Source: Polynucleobacter sp. MWH-CaK5 (lineage in GTDB: Bacteria > Pseudomonadota > Gammaproteobacteria > Burkholderiales > Burkholderiaceae). From it: a stretch of DNA of 64,000 bases. The notes below the pieces were generated by a model. The model did no database searches, was not told the DNA's origin, and saw only the letters and a list, made by a program, of their open reading frames with translations. The stretch covers positions 248,001 to 312,000 of the forward strand of contig NZ_CP061299.1 of the NCBI RefSeq assembly GCF_018687615.1. Direction: 5' to 3'. The translations under genes and the position numbers were made by a program. Of this stretch, positions 26,029-34,595 are shown piece after piece (position 1 is the stretch's first letter; every line of letters starts with the position of its first letter).

Positions 26029-26958
26029 ATGAATTATCCATTGCATCTGGATATTCCAGTTTTGGTAATTTTCTTTAATCGACCAAGTAAGTTAAAGGAG
26101 AACTTGCAGCAACTTTCAAAAGTAAAGCCTAGAAATATTTATTTTACTTGCGATGGTCCAAGAAATAATTCTAATCAGGATCTGGTTCTTATAAGGGAGT
26201 GCCAAGATTTAATTGACAATTATGTTACTTGGGAATGTACTGTAAATACCTATTATTCTAATATTAATTATGGTTGTGATGAATGGGTGCCTAGGTCTAT
26301 CACATGGTTTTTTTCGCACGTTGATCGCGGTATTATTTTAGAAGATGATTGTCTTGTTGGGGAGAGCTTTTTTATTTTTTCTCAGGAGTTGCTTACTCTA
26401 TTTCAAAATAATTCTAAAGTAATGAATATTTCTGCAGCTAATTTTCAGAGTGTAAAGTTCGGTGACGCAGATTATTACTTCTCAAAATACCCGGCTAATT
26501 GGGCTTGGGCTACATGGAAAAGAGCTTGGGATTTATACGATTCATCGGTTGAAGGATTGGATGATTTTTTTAAAAACACAAATAATTTATCCACCATCTT
26601 AAAATCTTCTTCTGAGAGAAAGTATTGGAGGAGATTTTTTTTGGGGCTTAAATCTGGCAAGTATACATTCTGGGATGCCAAATGGCTTTACTCAATCTGG
26701 AAAAATAATGCCTTGTCCATATCTCCAAACATTAATATGGTAAAAAATATAGGATTTGGATCTGACGCCACTCATACCCAGAATTTATCCGATGATATGA
26801 ATATGAGGATTTCCGATTTAACATCCTCAATATCTCATCCAATTTTGCCTCTTGAAGTTAATGCAGATGCAGATTATTTGCTATTTAAAAATCGCTATAA
26901 GCCTAAGCTATTGGCTAGAATTAAATTTACTCTCTTGAGGATTTGGCGAGCATTATGA
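26029..26958 (+). CDS. GNT-I/HlpA-like glycosyltransferase, second copy
   Basis: 309 aa. Same family as the gene at 22297: PVLVIFFNRPSKLKENLQQL, IYFTCDGPRNNS, GIILEDDCLVGESFFIF and WAWATWKRAWDLYD. The EDD motif is conserved, so it is probably active. The two copies differ widely, so they are old paralogs rather than a recent duplication, and likely add different sugars. It starts five bases after the GT2 stop, and the next gene begins within its last codons. Confidence 0.75.
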   Translation: MNYPLHLDIPVLVIFFNRPSKLKENLQQLSKVKPRNIYFTCDGPRNNSNQDLVLIRECQDLIDNYVTWECTVNTYYSNINYGCDEWVPRSITWFFSHVDRGIILEDDCLVGESFFIFSQELLTLFQNNSKVMNISAANFQSVKFGDADYYFSKYPANWAWATWKRAWDLYDSSVEGLDDFFKNTNNLSTILKSSSERKYWRRFFLGLKSGKYTFWDAKWLYSIWKNNALSISPNINMVKNIGFGSDATHTQNLSDDMNMRISDLTSSISHPILPLEVNADADYLLFKNRYKPKLLARIKFTLLRIWRAL

Positions 26959-28136
26959 AGATCTTGACAATTAATGCTAGTGATAATTCAGTTGGTGGTG
27001 CTGCTAGGGTTGCCATAACTCTACACAAAGCTATCAACGATATTCAAGGTTCAAGGTCAGATATGTTTGTTGGTAGAAAATACTCAACAGATTGCCGAAC
27101 AAAAGAAATCCACAGAACGTCTTTCTCGAAATATTTGGCCTATTTTCTTTCTAATGATATTGATTTTTTTTCAACAAAATACTTATTGAGAAGCCCTGAA
27201 TTTATATCCGCAGACATTGTTCATCTTCACAATATTAATGGTTGGTATTTCAATTTGAAAACATTAATTGAAATGTCAAAACTGAAACCAATAGTTTGGA
27301 CTTTACATGATTTTTGGGCCTTAACTCCTCACTGCTCAGCCACATCTAGCCGTGATCTTAGCAATGGCCTATATAAGTGTTCGAATGCATCTATTTATCC
27401 AAGTATGCTTTGGAATAATGACAGATACTTATCTTGGAGAAAAAGTAATTTGTATGGTGAATTGAGCGCTAATATTGTGACGCCTTGTTCATGGCTTAAA
27501 GACGCGGTGACTTTAACTTCATTAGGTAGCCAAGAGATTAGTGTTATACATAATGGGATTGACACAAATATCTTCCGCCCTTATACAGATTTATCAGATA
27601 TTCGATCTGAGTTAAATTTATCTAACAAGCCCATTATTTTGTATGTCGGCGCCGTGCAAGATGAGAATTTAATTAAAGGTTTTTGTGATTTTGTTTGGAT
27701 TTCAAAGAATTGGAAAGGTTGTAATGTTCAGTTTGTAGCCATTGGCGGCGAGACTGATGGTGTTAGGGATGGAATTCACTTTATTAAGAAAATAGCAGAT
27801 CAAAAATTGATGGCCAAATACCTAAATGTCGCTACGGTATTGGTACTTCCATCTAGATATGAAATTTTCCCATTAGTCGTTCTAGAGGCTTTGGCATCTG
27901 GCACTCCAGTGGTTGCTTACGATGTGGGGGGGGTTAAAGAGTGCTTGGGTAATATTGAGGGCTGTTTTGTTGTTGAGAAGGAAAATAAATTGGCTCTTTT
28001 AGCTTCGGTGAGGCAAGCAGTAGAGGCAAATATTAGGTTAAGTGATAGGGTAACTCAGTTGATGGTTGATAAATTTTCATCTGAAATAATGGTTGCTCGG
28101 TATTTATCTTTATATAGAGAAATAATTAGTCAATGA
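26955..28136 (+). CDS. Glycosyltransferase family 4
   Basis: 393 aa from ATG 26955, overlapping the previous stop by four bases (ATGA). GT-B fold: MKILTINASDNSVGGAARVAI at the N-terminus, WTLHDFWALTPHC, VIHNGIDTNIFRP, ILYVGAV, and the C-terminal LPSRYEIFPLVVLEALASGTPVVAYDVGG with the E-x7-E motif that binds the donor sugar nucleotide. It resembles WcaC-like enzymes of exopolysaccharide loci. A run of eight G residues (27926-27933) lies in the codons for the final Gly-Gly. Confidence 0.87.
   Translation: MKILTINASDNSVGGAARVAITLHKAINDIQGSRSDMFVGRKYSTDCRTKEIHRTSFSKYLAYFLSNDIDFFSTKYLLRSPEFISADIVHLHNINGWYFNLKTLIEMSKLKPIVWTLHDFWALTPHCSATSSRDLSNGLYKCSNASIYPSMLWNNDRYLSWRKSNLYGELSANIVTPCSWLKDAVTLTSLGSQEISVIHNGIDTNIFRPYTDLSDIRSELNLSNKPIILYVGAVQDENLIKGFCDFVWISKNWKGCNVQFVAIGGETDGVRDGIHFIKKIADQKLMAKYLNVATVLVLPSRYEIFPLVVLEALASGTPVVAYDVGGVKECLGNIEGCFVVEKENKLALLASVRQAVEANIRLSDRVTQLMVDKFSSEIMVARYLSLYREIISQ
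27926..27933 (+). repeat. G8 homopolymer tract inside the GT4 gene
   Basis: Eight consecutive G residues in an A+T-rich gene, about 200 bases from its end. A change of one base would alter the C-terminal donor-binding part, so slippage here could switch the enzyme off. Confidence 0.6.
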
Positions 28137-29017
28137 TATTAGTTAGATTGAATGGTGGTTTAGGTAATCAGCTTTTTCAGTATGCTGCAGGGTATGCCCT
28201 TGCAAAGAAGAATAATGTTGAACTAAAGATTGATTTGTCATCATATTCTGAAAATAGATCTAGGCTGCCTGAAATTTTGAAATTATCAATATCAGCAAAA
28301 ATTGCAGATATTGATGAGGTTAGGCGGTACAGAAATCCTTATGGGATTATTTCAAAAGTAAAAAGATTTATATCTCAAAAAATATATAAAAAATACTATG
28401 TTGATTGGGAGCCAAGTGTGTTGAATAAGTCTGGAAATATATATTTAGACGGTTATTTTCAGAGTGATTTATATTTTAGTCACTGTACTCAAGATCTAGT
28501 ACGTGAATTTCAAATATCGCAGCAAAGATTAGACAACATATCCGATACCATAAGTTTAATTCACGGCTTACCTAACTGCGTCTCAATTCATGTGCGAAGG
28601 GGGGATTACGTGACCGATCATAGGACCAAATTTTTACATGATATTTGCGGTAATTCTTATTTTGGGGAAGCAGTTGCAAAAATAGAAAGCATTCTTGAGA
28701 GCTGTAATTTTCTGGTATTTTCGGATGATATTGATTGGGTAATGAAAAACATGGATTTACCACAATCAACTCATTATATATCTGGGCGGACTCGTTATGA
28801 TGGCAACGTTCTTGATTCTGTGGACGAGTTATATTTAATGAGTATTTGTAAGCATCACATCATATCTAACAGCACATTTAGTTGGTGGGGTGCTTATCTA
28901 AATTCAAGTGCTGAAAAAAGAGTAATCTATCCCAGTTTATGGAACAGAAGCTCATCTTTTAAGCATAGATATATTATTCCTACAACTTGGAATTCTCATA
29001 AAATAATAACTTATTAA
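28133..29017 (+). CDS. Alpha-1,2-fucosyltransferase (GT11)
   Basis: 294 aa. GT11 signature at the N-terminus (VRLNGGLGNQLFQYAAGYAL), the donor-binding HVRRGDYV motif (about residue 150) shared by alpha-1,2- and alpha-1,6-fucosyltransferases, and the C-terminal ISNSTFSWWGAYLN. It transfers L-fucose from GDP-fucose to a glycan. The donor is made by manC, gmd and fcl in the same locus. The start overlaps the previous stop by four bases (ATGA). The exact linkage and acceptor are not known. Confidence 0.92.
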   Translation: MILVRLNGGLGNQLFQYAAGYALAKKNNVELKIDLSSYSENRSRLPEILKLSISAKIADIDEVRRYRNPYGIISKVKRFISQKIYKKYYVDWEPSVLNKSGNIYLDGYFQSDLYFSHCTQDLVREFQISQQRLDNISDTISLIHGLPNCVSIHVRRGDYVTDHRTKFLHDICGNSYFGEAVAKIESILESCNFLVFSDDIDWVMKNMDLPQSTHYISGRTRYDGNVLDSVDELYLMSICKHHIISNSTFSWWGAYLNSSAEKRVIYPSLWNRSSSFKHRYIIPTTWNSHKIITY

Positions 29018-29021
29018 AGAT

Positions 29022-30149
29022 ATGCTCAAAAATTTTTTTTGGGGTAGGGTGAATAACCACTATACAAATTACCTCGCTCCAATTGTTTTTTTACCATATT
29101 GTTTGGATGTTTTGCTTCATGTCTTTTTTGATGCTACTAGCATATTTAAGTCAATACATGGGGCTTTTGCAGTTTCTATATTGATTGCAATTGCACTTTA
29201 TTTTTTCATGAAAAAAAATTGGCATATTAAATTTGATGTTGTGTCGATTTGGATTATCTTGATGATGTGTCAAGTAGCCTTATCAACAATTTGGAGTTTC
29301 CAGAATGTTGGGTGGTTCAATATAGTCTTATTTGTTTGCTTAACTCTGATTTATTTAAAAAGACCAAGCCTCGTTGAGATTGATTTTGCTGTCCAAATAT
29401 TTATGTCATTGATGGGGTTATCAATATTGTTAAGTTTAATTTTCAGTATTAACGAGTGGGGCTGGACACAACATAATATTCGTCATCCATGGGTAAGATT
29501 ATTGGGTTTTGAGATTAAGAGATTGGCTGGGCTTTTCCCTGGCCCTGGCATGCTAGGAATGACCTCTGCAATTCTATTAATATACAGCGCTGTTAATGTA
29601 CAGAAAAGTACTTTATGTGCAATTTCTTTATTTGGGTTATTGTTGGCAGATTCAAAAGCCGCGTTCGTTGCAATTTTTTGTAGCGCTCTTTTACTTATTT
29701 TTTGTATGCGAGGTGATAATCATCGCCACAAAAATCGGTTAATTCTTATTGTTGTAGGTGTCATCATGTATATGATTGCAATTCCAGCGAGTCTCTCATT
29801 GGAAAGCAATGAACATCGTTTATCAATATGGGGTTTGTCTTTTTTGGGTGGTGGTTTGACTTCTGGATCTCACCAGGGAGAGTGGGGGGTGGCAAGCCAT
29901 CATCATAATTTTATTTTAGATGCTATCTATCGAGATGGTTTTTTGTTGACTGCTATTTACACCCTGATTTTTCTTGTCATGTTAGTTTTTTTAAAACAAG
30001 CAACCAACAAGAGAAATTATTTATTTTTGAGTTTGCTTATGCCGGTTGTGGTTTATTCCATGTTTGACCTAGGCATTATTTGGGGCAAGCTAAATATTGC
30101 AACTATGACACTAATCCTAGCAATGCTTGGTGAGAGTTCTGATGACTAG
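29022..30149 (+). CDS. O-antigen polymerase (Wzy)-like membrane protein
   Basis: 375 aa with about ten predicted membrane segments and a large loop between residues about 260 and 300 (LSIWGLSFLGGGLTSG, then HHHNFILDAIYRDG), as seen in Wzy and O-antigen ligase families. Such proteins join undecaprenyl-linked repeat units in the periplasm. Position among glycosyltransferase genes, together with a separate WaaL-like gene at 35732, argues that this one is the polymerase. An A5T8 run (T at 29033-29040) occupies codons 4-6. Confidence 0.78.
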   Translation: MLKNFFWGRVNNHYTNYLAPIVFLPYCLDVLLHVFFDATSIFKSIHGAFAVSILIAIALYFFMKKNWHIKFDVVSIWIILMMCQVALSTIWSFQNVGWFNIVLFVCLTLIYLKRPSLVEIDFAVQIFMSLMGLSILLSLIFSINEWGWTQHNIRHPWVRLLGFEIKRLAGLFPGPGMLGMTSAILLIYSAVNVQKSTLCAISLFGLLLADSKAAFVAIFCSALLLIFCMRGDNHRHKNRLILIVVGVIMYMIAIPASLSLESNEHRLSIWGLSFLGGGLTSGSHQGEWGVASHHHNFILDAIYRDGFLLTAIYTLIFLVMLVFLKQATNKRNYLFLSLLMPVVVYSMFDLGIIWGKLNIATMTLILAMLGESSDD

Positions 30150-30990
30150 TTGTAATTCAAACTTCGATCAAAAAAGAATATCTGTTAGTGTTGTAATTCC
30201 CTGTTATAGGTCAAGTCAAACACTTTGGCGAGCTATTAGCTCAATTAAGCGACAATCTGTATTGCCTTTAGAGGTACTATTGGTTGACGATTGTAGTGAT
30301 GATAATGATGCTACATATCAGTTATTTCAAGAAATCAAGCTTGACGCAGAGAGGCATCGGTTATTTGATGTTGTTTTGCTGTCGCTCAGCGTCAATTCTG
30401 GCCCTGGCTGTGCCAGAAATCTTGGCTGGGACGCGGCTCGTGCTGACTACATTGCATTTTTAGATGCCGATGATTCATGGCATCCGCTTAAGCTAAAGAT
30501 TCAATATGAATTTATGATCTCAAATAAAAATATTGACTTATGTGCACACGGATCGGTCTCAAAAGTTGGTGGCGAATCTACTTTAGGCATCTATGATGGG
30601 CATTATCCCACTAAGTCAGTTAAATTATTTCCTATGTTGTTTAAAAATAATATTGCTACTAGAACTGTAATGCTTAAAAATAATTGCAAGGAGAAATTTC
30701 ATAATCTTATGCGTTACGCAGAAGATTATGATTTATGGCTGAGAATTATTGGCTCAGGTGGCCGGGTTGTATATCTTGATATTAATTTAGCTTATGTTTA
30801 CCGGTCAGAGTGGAGTTCTGGTGGTTTAAGTGGAAATTTATGGGCTATGCAAGTGGGGGAAAGTAAGGCGCTATTTAATCTTTATAGGTGCAAAAAAATT
30901 TCCTTTCCAGTTTTACTTATCGCAGAAGTTTTTTCGTGGATAAAATTTTTACGAAGAGTATTCATTAAGAGAGTGATTGGAAATGAATAG
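30142..30990 (+). CDS. Glycosyltransferase family 2
   Basis: 282 aa from the ATG at 30142, overlapping the Wzy stop by eight bases; an upstream start at 30127 is possible. ISVSVVIPCYRSSQTLWRAI, EVLLVDDCSDDNDATYQL, GPGCARNLGWDAA and the acidic IAFLDADDSW (about residue 107) define a GT-A enzyme. AEDYDLWLRI and VYRSEWSSGG are common in GT2 members of O-antigen loci. The sugar is unknown. Confidence 0.88.
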   Translation: MTSCNSNFDQKRISVSVVIPCYRSSQTLWRAISSIKRQSVLPLEVLLVDDCSDDNDATYQLFQEIKLDAERHRLFDVVLLSLSVNSGPGCARNLGWDAARADYIAFLDADDSWHPLKLKIQYEFMISNKNIDLCAHGSVSKVGGESTLGIYDGHYPTKSVKLFPMLFKNNIATRTVMLKNNCKEKFHNLMRYAEDYDLWLRIIGSGGRVVYLDINLAYVYRSEWSSGGLSGNLWAMQVGESKALFNLYRCKKISFPVLLIAEVFSWIKFLRRVFIKRVIGNE

Positions 30991-32131
30991 CTCTAAATCA
31001 AAAATTTGTATTGTTTGCGCTACTCCCTTGACCGTTCATTTTTTCTTTAAAAGACATATTGAAGGACTTGCCAATTTTTCAGATGTAGATTTGCTCATCA
31101 ACTTAAGTAATGAAAAATTTACGCCAGATATAGATTTGCCAATTAAGGTGATTGATTTTCCAATTACGCGTCAAATTAAACTTATTTCAGACATAAAAGT
31201 ACTGCTTATATTAGTCAAGCATCTCATATTGAATAAGTATGATTTGGTCTGGGGTATTGGCCCTAAAGCTGGATTGATATCTATGCTGGCTTCTTGTATT
31301 TGCCGCGTTAGATGTCGTTTATTTATATTTCAGGGCGAAGTCTGGGCATCTAAACAGGGTATAGGTAGATTTTTATTGAAAAAATTGGATCGGTTGACGG
31401 TCCGTCTTGCCACTTCAGTTTTGGCGGTTGGATTTTCTGAGAAGAAATACTTGGAATCTCAGGGCGTAGCCAAGAAGGATCAAATTCAAATTCTTGGTTC
31501 AGGGTCAATTTGCGGGGTTGATTTAAAGAAATTTAACGTCAATCGAGATGTGAAGGAAAAGCTCAGGTCTGATTTATCTATTCAATTGCAGGCTCGAGTG
31601 TGCTTATTTTTGGGGCGCATCAACAGAGATAAGGGTATTTTAGATTTAGTGGATGCCTTTAAATTGGCTCATCAAAAATCACCCAATCTATTTCTATTGA
31701 TCATTGGACCTGATGAATTCGGATTGAATCAACTGATTCAATCTGAGTTGGTTGGTTATGAAAACTCTTACAAAATATTAGATTTTGTAACTGATACGGA
31801 AAAATATTATTCAGTAGCAGATTTTTTCTGTTTACCCAGTTATCGCGAAGGTTTTCCTATCTCAATTTTAGAGGCGGCAGCATCTGGGATTCCAACGATT
31901 GGATCTGATATTTATGGAATCAATGATGCATTAATTAATGGCGTGACAGGTATTCAATTTCCGGTTGGTGATATCGCAGCATTAGCAAATTCCTTGTTGA
32001 AATTCTCTGATAACTCTGAATATTGTGAGGGATTAGGTATTTCAGCCAGGAATCGTGTTGTATTGAACTATGAGCAAAGTATGGTCTGCGATCGCTACGT
32101 CAATTTTATGAGGGAATTGCTTAAAAATTAG
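30983..32131 (+). CDS. Glycosyltransferase family 4
   Basis: 382 aa from ATG 30983 (two codons into the longest frame), overlapping the previous stop. GT-B fold: IGPKAGLISMLASCICRV and FIFQGEVWASKQG in the N-terminal half, FLGRINRDKGILDLVDAF at the start of the C-terminal domain, and FCLPSYREGFPISILEAAAS with the E-x7-E motif, then GIPTIGSDIYGI. It is the last glycosyltransferase before the initiating transferase gene, often the position of an enzyme that adds the second sugar of the repeat. Confidence 0.88.
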   Translation: MNSSKSKICIVCATPLTVHFFFKRHIEGLANFSDVDLLINLSNEKFTPDIDLPIKVIDFPITRQIKLISDIKVLLILVKHLILNKYDLVWGIGPKAGLISMLASCICRVRCRLFIFQGEVWASKQGIGRFLLKKLDRLTVRLATSVLAVGFSEKKYLESQGVAKKDQIQILGSGSICGVDLKKFNVNRDVKEKLRSDLSIQLQARVCLFLGRINRDKGILDLVDAFKLAHQKSPNLFLLIIGPDEFGLNQLIQSELVGYENSYKILDFVTDTEKYYSVADFFCLPSYREGFPISILEAAASGIPTIGSDIYGINDALINGVTGIQFPVGDIAALANSLLKFSDNSEYCEGLGISARNRVVLNYEQSMVCDRYVNFMRELLKN

Positions 32132-32145
32132 CGATAATCACGACT

Positions 32146-32706
32146 ATGAAGAGATTCCTTGATATCTTATTGGTCGTACTTTTTGCCCCCATTTGGCTAC
32201 CTGTTTATGGCTTGGTTTTTTTCGTGGTATTGATCAGCTCCGGGCTCCCTGTTATTTACTGGTCAAAGAGAGTAGGTAAAGACAATGTTATTTTCTTAAT
32301 GCCAAAATTTCGCACCATGAAGCTTGGTACGCCAACAGTTGCTACAGATCTATTAGTCAATCCTCAGCAGTATTTGATTCCTTTGGGCGGTTTTTTAAGA
32401 AAAACCAGCCTAGATGAATTGCCGCAATTGATCTCTGTTATTAAAGGGCAGATGTCTATTGTGGGACCAAGACCAGCTCTATTTAATCAAGATCAGTTGA
32501 TTAAACTAAGAAGTTCAGTGGGCGTTGATCTATTGAGGCCTGGTTTAACGGGATGGGCTCAAGTCAATGGTCGCGATGATTTAAGTGACCAGCAAAAAGT
32601 TACTTATGATCATGAGTATTTGCAACGTCAGTCATTGCTATTCGATATCAAGATTATTGGGTTAACTGCACTAAAAGTGATTAAAAGTGGCGGGGTGGCA
32701 CATTGA
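32146..32706 (+). CDS. Undecaprenyl-phosphate sugar phosphotransferase (PglC-like)
   Basis: 186 aa. A minimal monotopic phosphoglycosyltransferase: one hydrophobic re-entrant helix (residues about 8-32) after MKRFLDI, the PKFRTMK motif, the catalytic LDELPQL with the Asp-Glu pair (about 89-95), and VGPRPAL with GLTGWAQVNGRD. It starts glycan assembly by moving a sugar 1-phosphate from a UDP-sugar to undecaprenyl phosphate. It lacks the extra N-terminal domain of WcaJ. The adjacent dehydratase at 32703 may supply its UDP-sugar. Confidence 0.93.
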   Translation: MKRFLDILLVVLFAPIWLPVYGLVFFVVLISSGLPVIYWSKRVGKDNVIFLMPKFRTMKLGTPTVATDLLVNPQQYLIPLGGFLRKTSLDELPQLISVIKGQMSIVGPRPALFNQDQLIKLRSSVGVDLLRPGLTGWAQVNGRDDLSDQQKVTYDHEYLQRQSLLFDIKIIGLTALKVIKSGGVAH

Positions 32707-34595
32707 GTAAAAAAAATACGCCAGCCTATTTGCAAAATTTATTCATTGAATTGCCTCGACCACTAAAAAAGACTTTTGTTTTAGTGGTCGATGGGTTCTT
32801 GATCTTGTTGGCGACATGGCTAGCCTTCTCATTACGTTTAGATAGTTGGGATGTTCCTAAAGACAGTCATTATTGGGCGTACTACTTGGCATTGGCTTTC
32901 TCATTACCAACTTTTATTGCTTTTGGCTTGTATCGAGCAATTTTTCGTTATGCGGGCCAATTTACCATTGTGGCCATTGCCAAGTCGTCAGCTCTTTATG
33001 GCGTTGCTTTATTTGTAACTCTGAATTTGTTCTTTAAGCCAGAAGAAATCCCTCGCAGCATTGGCATCATTCAACCAATCTTGGCTTTCCTAGTAGTAAG
33101 TGCTAGCAGGTTCTCGGCTAGATTTCTATTGGGTCAAGTTTATCGGAATATTTTTGCGTATCAAGAGAGGCCTAAAGTCTTGATTTACGGGGCTGGTCAA
33201 TCAGGAAGGCAGGCTGCTTATTCAATCCGGGCTGCTGAGACCATGACGGTCGTCGGTTTTATTGATGACAATAAAACATTGCAGGGCGGTACGATTGATG
33301 GCTTAAAAGTTTATGGAGCAGAGCAACTCTTGCGATTAAAAGAAGTGGCTGGCGTGAGTGATGTTTTATTAGCGCTGCCTTCTACCAAAAGATCACGCAG
33401 AAGTGTAATTCTGGCCGAACTATCAAGACATCATGTGCACGTGAGATCACTTCCTAATCTAGCAGATTTTGCTGATGGCACTTTACACCTCAGCGATTTA
33501 AAGGAGGTAGATATTGATGATTTACTTGGTAGAGATGTTGCTTTAGAGCTTGATGTTAAGGACACGCTTCATCAAGGCAAAGTTGTTTTAGTTTCCGGGG
33601 CCGGTGGTTCAATAGGTAGTGAATTATGTCGGCAAATTATTCTTTTGAAGCCTAAGAAAATAGTTCTGTTAGATCACAGCGAATTTAATTTGTACACCAT
33701 TGAGCAAGAATTGTCGGAATTCACTCAGCAGCAGGGCCTAAAAATTGATTTACTGCCTAAATTAGTGAGTGTTTTAGATTATAAGAACCTACATGATGTT
33801 TTAAAGGCTGAAAAAGTTCAGATTATTTATCATGCTGCAGCTTACAAGCATGTACCCTTGGTTGAATCTAATATCGCTACATCAGTTAATAACAATGTTT
33901 GGGGAACTCTGAATCTAGCCAAGATTGCCCTTGAATCGGGTGTTGAGAAATTTATTTTGATTAGCACTGATAAAGCTGTTAGACCAACCAATGTGATGGG
34001 AGCAAGTAAACGCATCGCAGAGATGATTCTTCAGTCTCTAGCAGATAGAGGTGCCAACACTTGTTTCTCAATGGTACGGTTTGGAAATGTGTTGGGATCT
34101 TCTGGTTCAGTGATTCCGCTGTTTAGAAAGCAAATCCAAGATGGGGGACCAATCACATTAACAGATCCCGAAGTTACCAGATACTTTATGACCATTCCTG
34201 AGGCTGCCCAGTTAGTTCTTCAGGCAGCTAGAATGTCTCAGGGTGGAGAGGTATTCATTCTAGATATGGGGCAGCCTGTAAAGATTTTAGATCTAGCCAA
34301 GAGGTTGATTGACTTATCAGGCCTTAGTTTTAGGGATGATAAGAATCCTCATGGCGATATAGAGATTCAGGTGACTGGGTTAAGGCCTGGTGAAAAGTTG
34401 TATGAAGAATTATTGATTGGAGATAACCCTGTATCTACCAATCACCCCAGAATCATGAAGGGGCTTGAAAATTTCATGGCTTGGGATCAGCTAGAACTAC
34501 AGCTTGCTCAATTAAGCGATGCTATATTAATCAATGACGAATCTGCAATTAAAGGCCATTTAAGGACGTTGGTTGCTGGCTATGTCACGCAATAG
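32703..34595 (+). CDS. Membrane-bound nucleotide-sugar 4,6-dehydratase (FlaA1/WbpM/CapD type)
   Basis: 630 aa, TTG start overlapping the previous stop. Four membrane segments (about residues 20-135), a Rossmann-like domain (VLIYGAGQSGRQAA at about 158) and a C-terminal SDR domain with GAGGSIGSELCRQI, AAYKHVPLVE and ISTDKAVRPTNVMGASKR, where Met replaces Tyr in the Y-x3-K motif as is normal for this family. It probably makes UDP-4-keto-6-deoxy sugar from UDP-GlcNAc. No aminotransferase or acetyltransferase that would extend this route is seen in the window. The last 36 bases overlap the convergent GT4 gene. Confidence 0.92.
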   Translation: MSKKNTPAYLQNLFIELPRPLKKTFVLVVDGFLILLATWLAFSLRLDSWDVPKDSHYWAYYLALAFSLPTFIAFGLYRAIFRYAGQFTIVAIAKSSALYGVALFVTLNLFFKPEEIPRSIGIIQPILAFLVVSASRFSARFLLGQVYRNIFAYQERPKVLIYGAGQSGRQAAYSIRAAETMTVVGFIDDNKTLQGGTIDGLKVYGAEQLLRLKEVAGVSDVLLALPSTKRSRRSVILAELSRHHVHVRSLPNLADFADGTLHLSDLKEVDIDDLLGRDVALELDVKDTLHQGKVVLVSGAGGSIGSELCRQIILLKPKKIVLLDHSEFNLYTIEQELSEFTQQQGLKIDLLPKLVSVLDYKNLHDVLKAEKVQIIYHAAAYKHVPLVESNIATSVNNNVWGTLNLAKIALESGVEKFILISTDKAVRPTNVMGASKRIAEMILQSLADRGANTCFSMVRFGNVLGSSGSVIPLFRKQIQDGGPITLTDPEVTRYFMTIPEAAQLVLQAARMSQGGEVFILDMGQPVKILDLAKRLIDLSGLSFRDDKNPHGDIEIQVTGLRPGEKLYEELLIGDNPVSTNHPRIMKGLENFMAWDQLELQLAQLSDAILINDESAIKGHLRTLVAGYVTQ

